Positions 55,077 through 55,160 of a stretch of DNA of 55,160 nucleotides are shown piece after piece. Source of the DNA: Pontibacter qinzhouensis (GTDB lineage: Bacteria; Bacteroidota; Bacteroidia; Cytophagales; Hymenobacteraceae); the NCBI RefSeq assembly GCF_008017455.1, contig NZ_VRTY01000035.1, positions 1-55,160 on the forward strand, written 5' to 3'. A program made the translations under genes and the position numbers. Under the pieces are notes generated by a model, which was not told the origin of the DNA, ran no database searches, and saw nothing but the letters and a program-made list of their open reading frames with translations. How positions within the stretch are numbered: position 1 is the first letter of the stretch; every line of letters starts with the position of its first letter.

Positions 55077-55160
55077 ATGCTAAAAAACTTGCGGGCCACT
55101 ATGTTGGTAACTGGTATGCTATGCCTGTTATCGGCCTCTGCTACCTTTGCGCAGACAGAA
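55077..55160 (+). CDS. Start of a secreted protein, cut by the window edge
   Basis: From the ATG at 55077 the frame reads MLKNLRATMLVTGMLCLLSA followed by SATFAQTE, a clear Sec signal peptide with cleavage expected after TFA. The frame is open to the end of the window (28 codons). It starts 37 bases after the ABC-F stop, on the same strand, and could be co-transcribed. Nothing can be said on function. Confidence 0.6.
   Translation, partial: MLKNLRATMLVTGMLCLLSASATFAQTE

Overview
The window looks like chromosomal DNA of a Bacteroidota bacterium, most likely order Cytophagales and possibly Hymenobacteraceae (Pontibacter-like); that placement is inference. Signs for it are candidate -7 boxes of the form TAnnTTTG, near absence of Shine-Dalgarno sequences (infC excepted), DUF4199 proteins, an HMA-AraC fusion regulator, many small lipoproteins, and protein sequences of a Bacteroidota character. 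No rRNA, tRNA, CRISPR array or intact prophage was found.

Layout. 0-12.2 kb: a copper-ATPase gene that ends early, a multi-PAS histidine kinase with its receiver-only partner, two NAD(P)-dependent reductases in an overlapping pair, the HMA-AraC regulator, small secreted and disordered proteins, a solo LuxR-type DNA-binding domain and a GAF protein. 12.4-16.8 kb: the classical translation operon (TPR lipoprotein)-thrS-infC-rpmI-rplT on the minus strand, with infC apparently starting at AUA. 17-22.5 kb: a TPR protein resembling eukaryotic RMDN proteins, then topoisomerase IV (parE-parC). 22.8-27.2 kb: an AI-2E-family permease, a DnaQ/GIY-YIG fusion nuclease, and a scrap zone holding a broken UvrD-like helicase, a deleted RAYT transposase and a REP-like palindrome. 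27.4-36.3 kb: a sugar block with fba, pfkB, a three-gene HAD/trehalose-phosphatase/GH65 operon and pgi. Together these could carry glucose 1-phosphate released from a disaccharide through glucose 6-phosphate into glycolysis. 36.5-50 kb: envelope and housekeeping genes (a kinase-like lipoprotein, topoisomerase IB, two M48 peptidases, an App1-like phosphatase, MtgA, a Lon-N protein, a metallophosphoesterase, a lipid kinase, an L,D-transpeptidase-like protein). 50.5-55.2 kb: small secreted proteins, two DUF4199 paralogues, an ABC-F ATPase and the start of a secreted protein cut by the window edge.

The most unusual content lies between genes. A dispersed repeat of almost invariant length (57-58 bp) occurs in ten complete copies, plus one diverged and three partial copies. 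It starts with ACCCTTG, has 20-21 variable bases, then a palindromic core around CTTYKGAAGG, a T-rich block and a final AATAATT. In 13 of 14 cases it lies downstream of a gene on the same strand, often 17-30 bp after the stop codon of a gene with no other visible terminator. Three copies carry a further shared tail of about 50 bp. I do not recognise this family and regard it as the best candidate for something undescribed.
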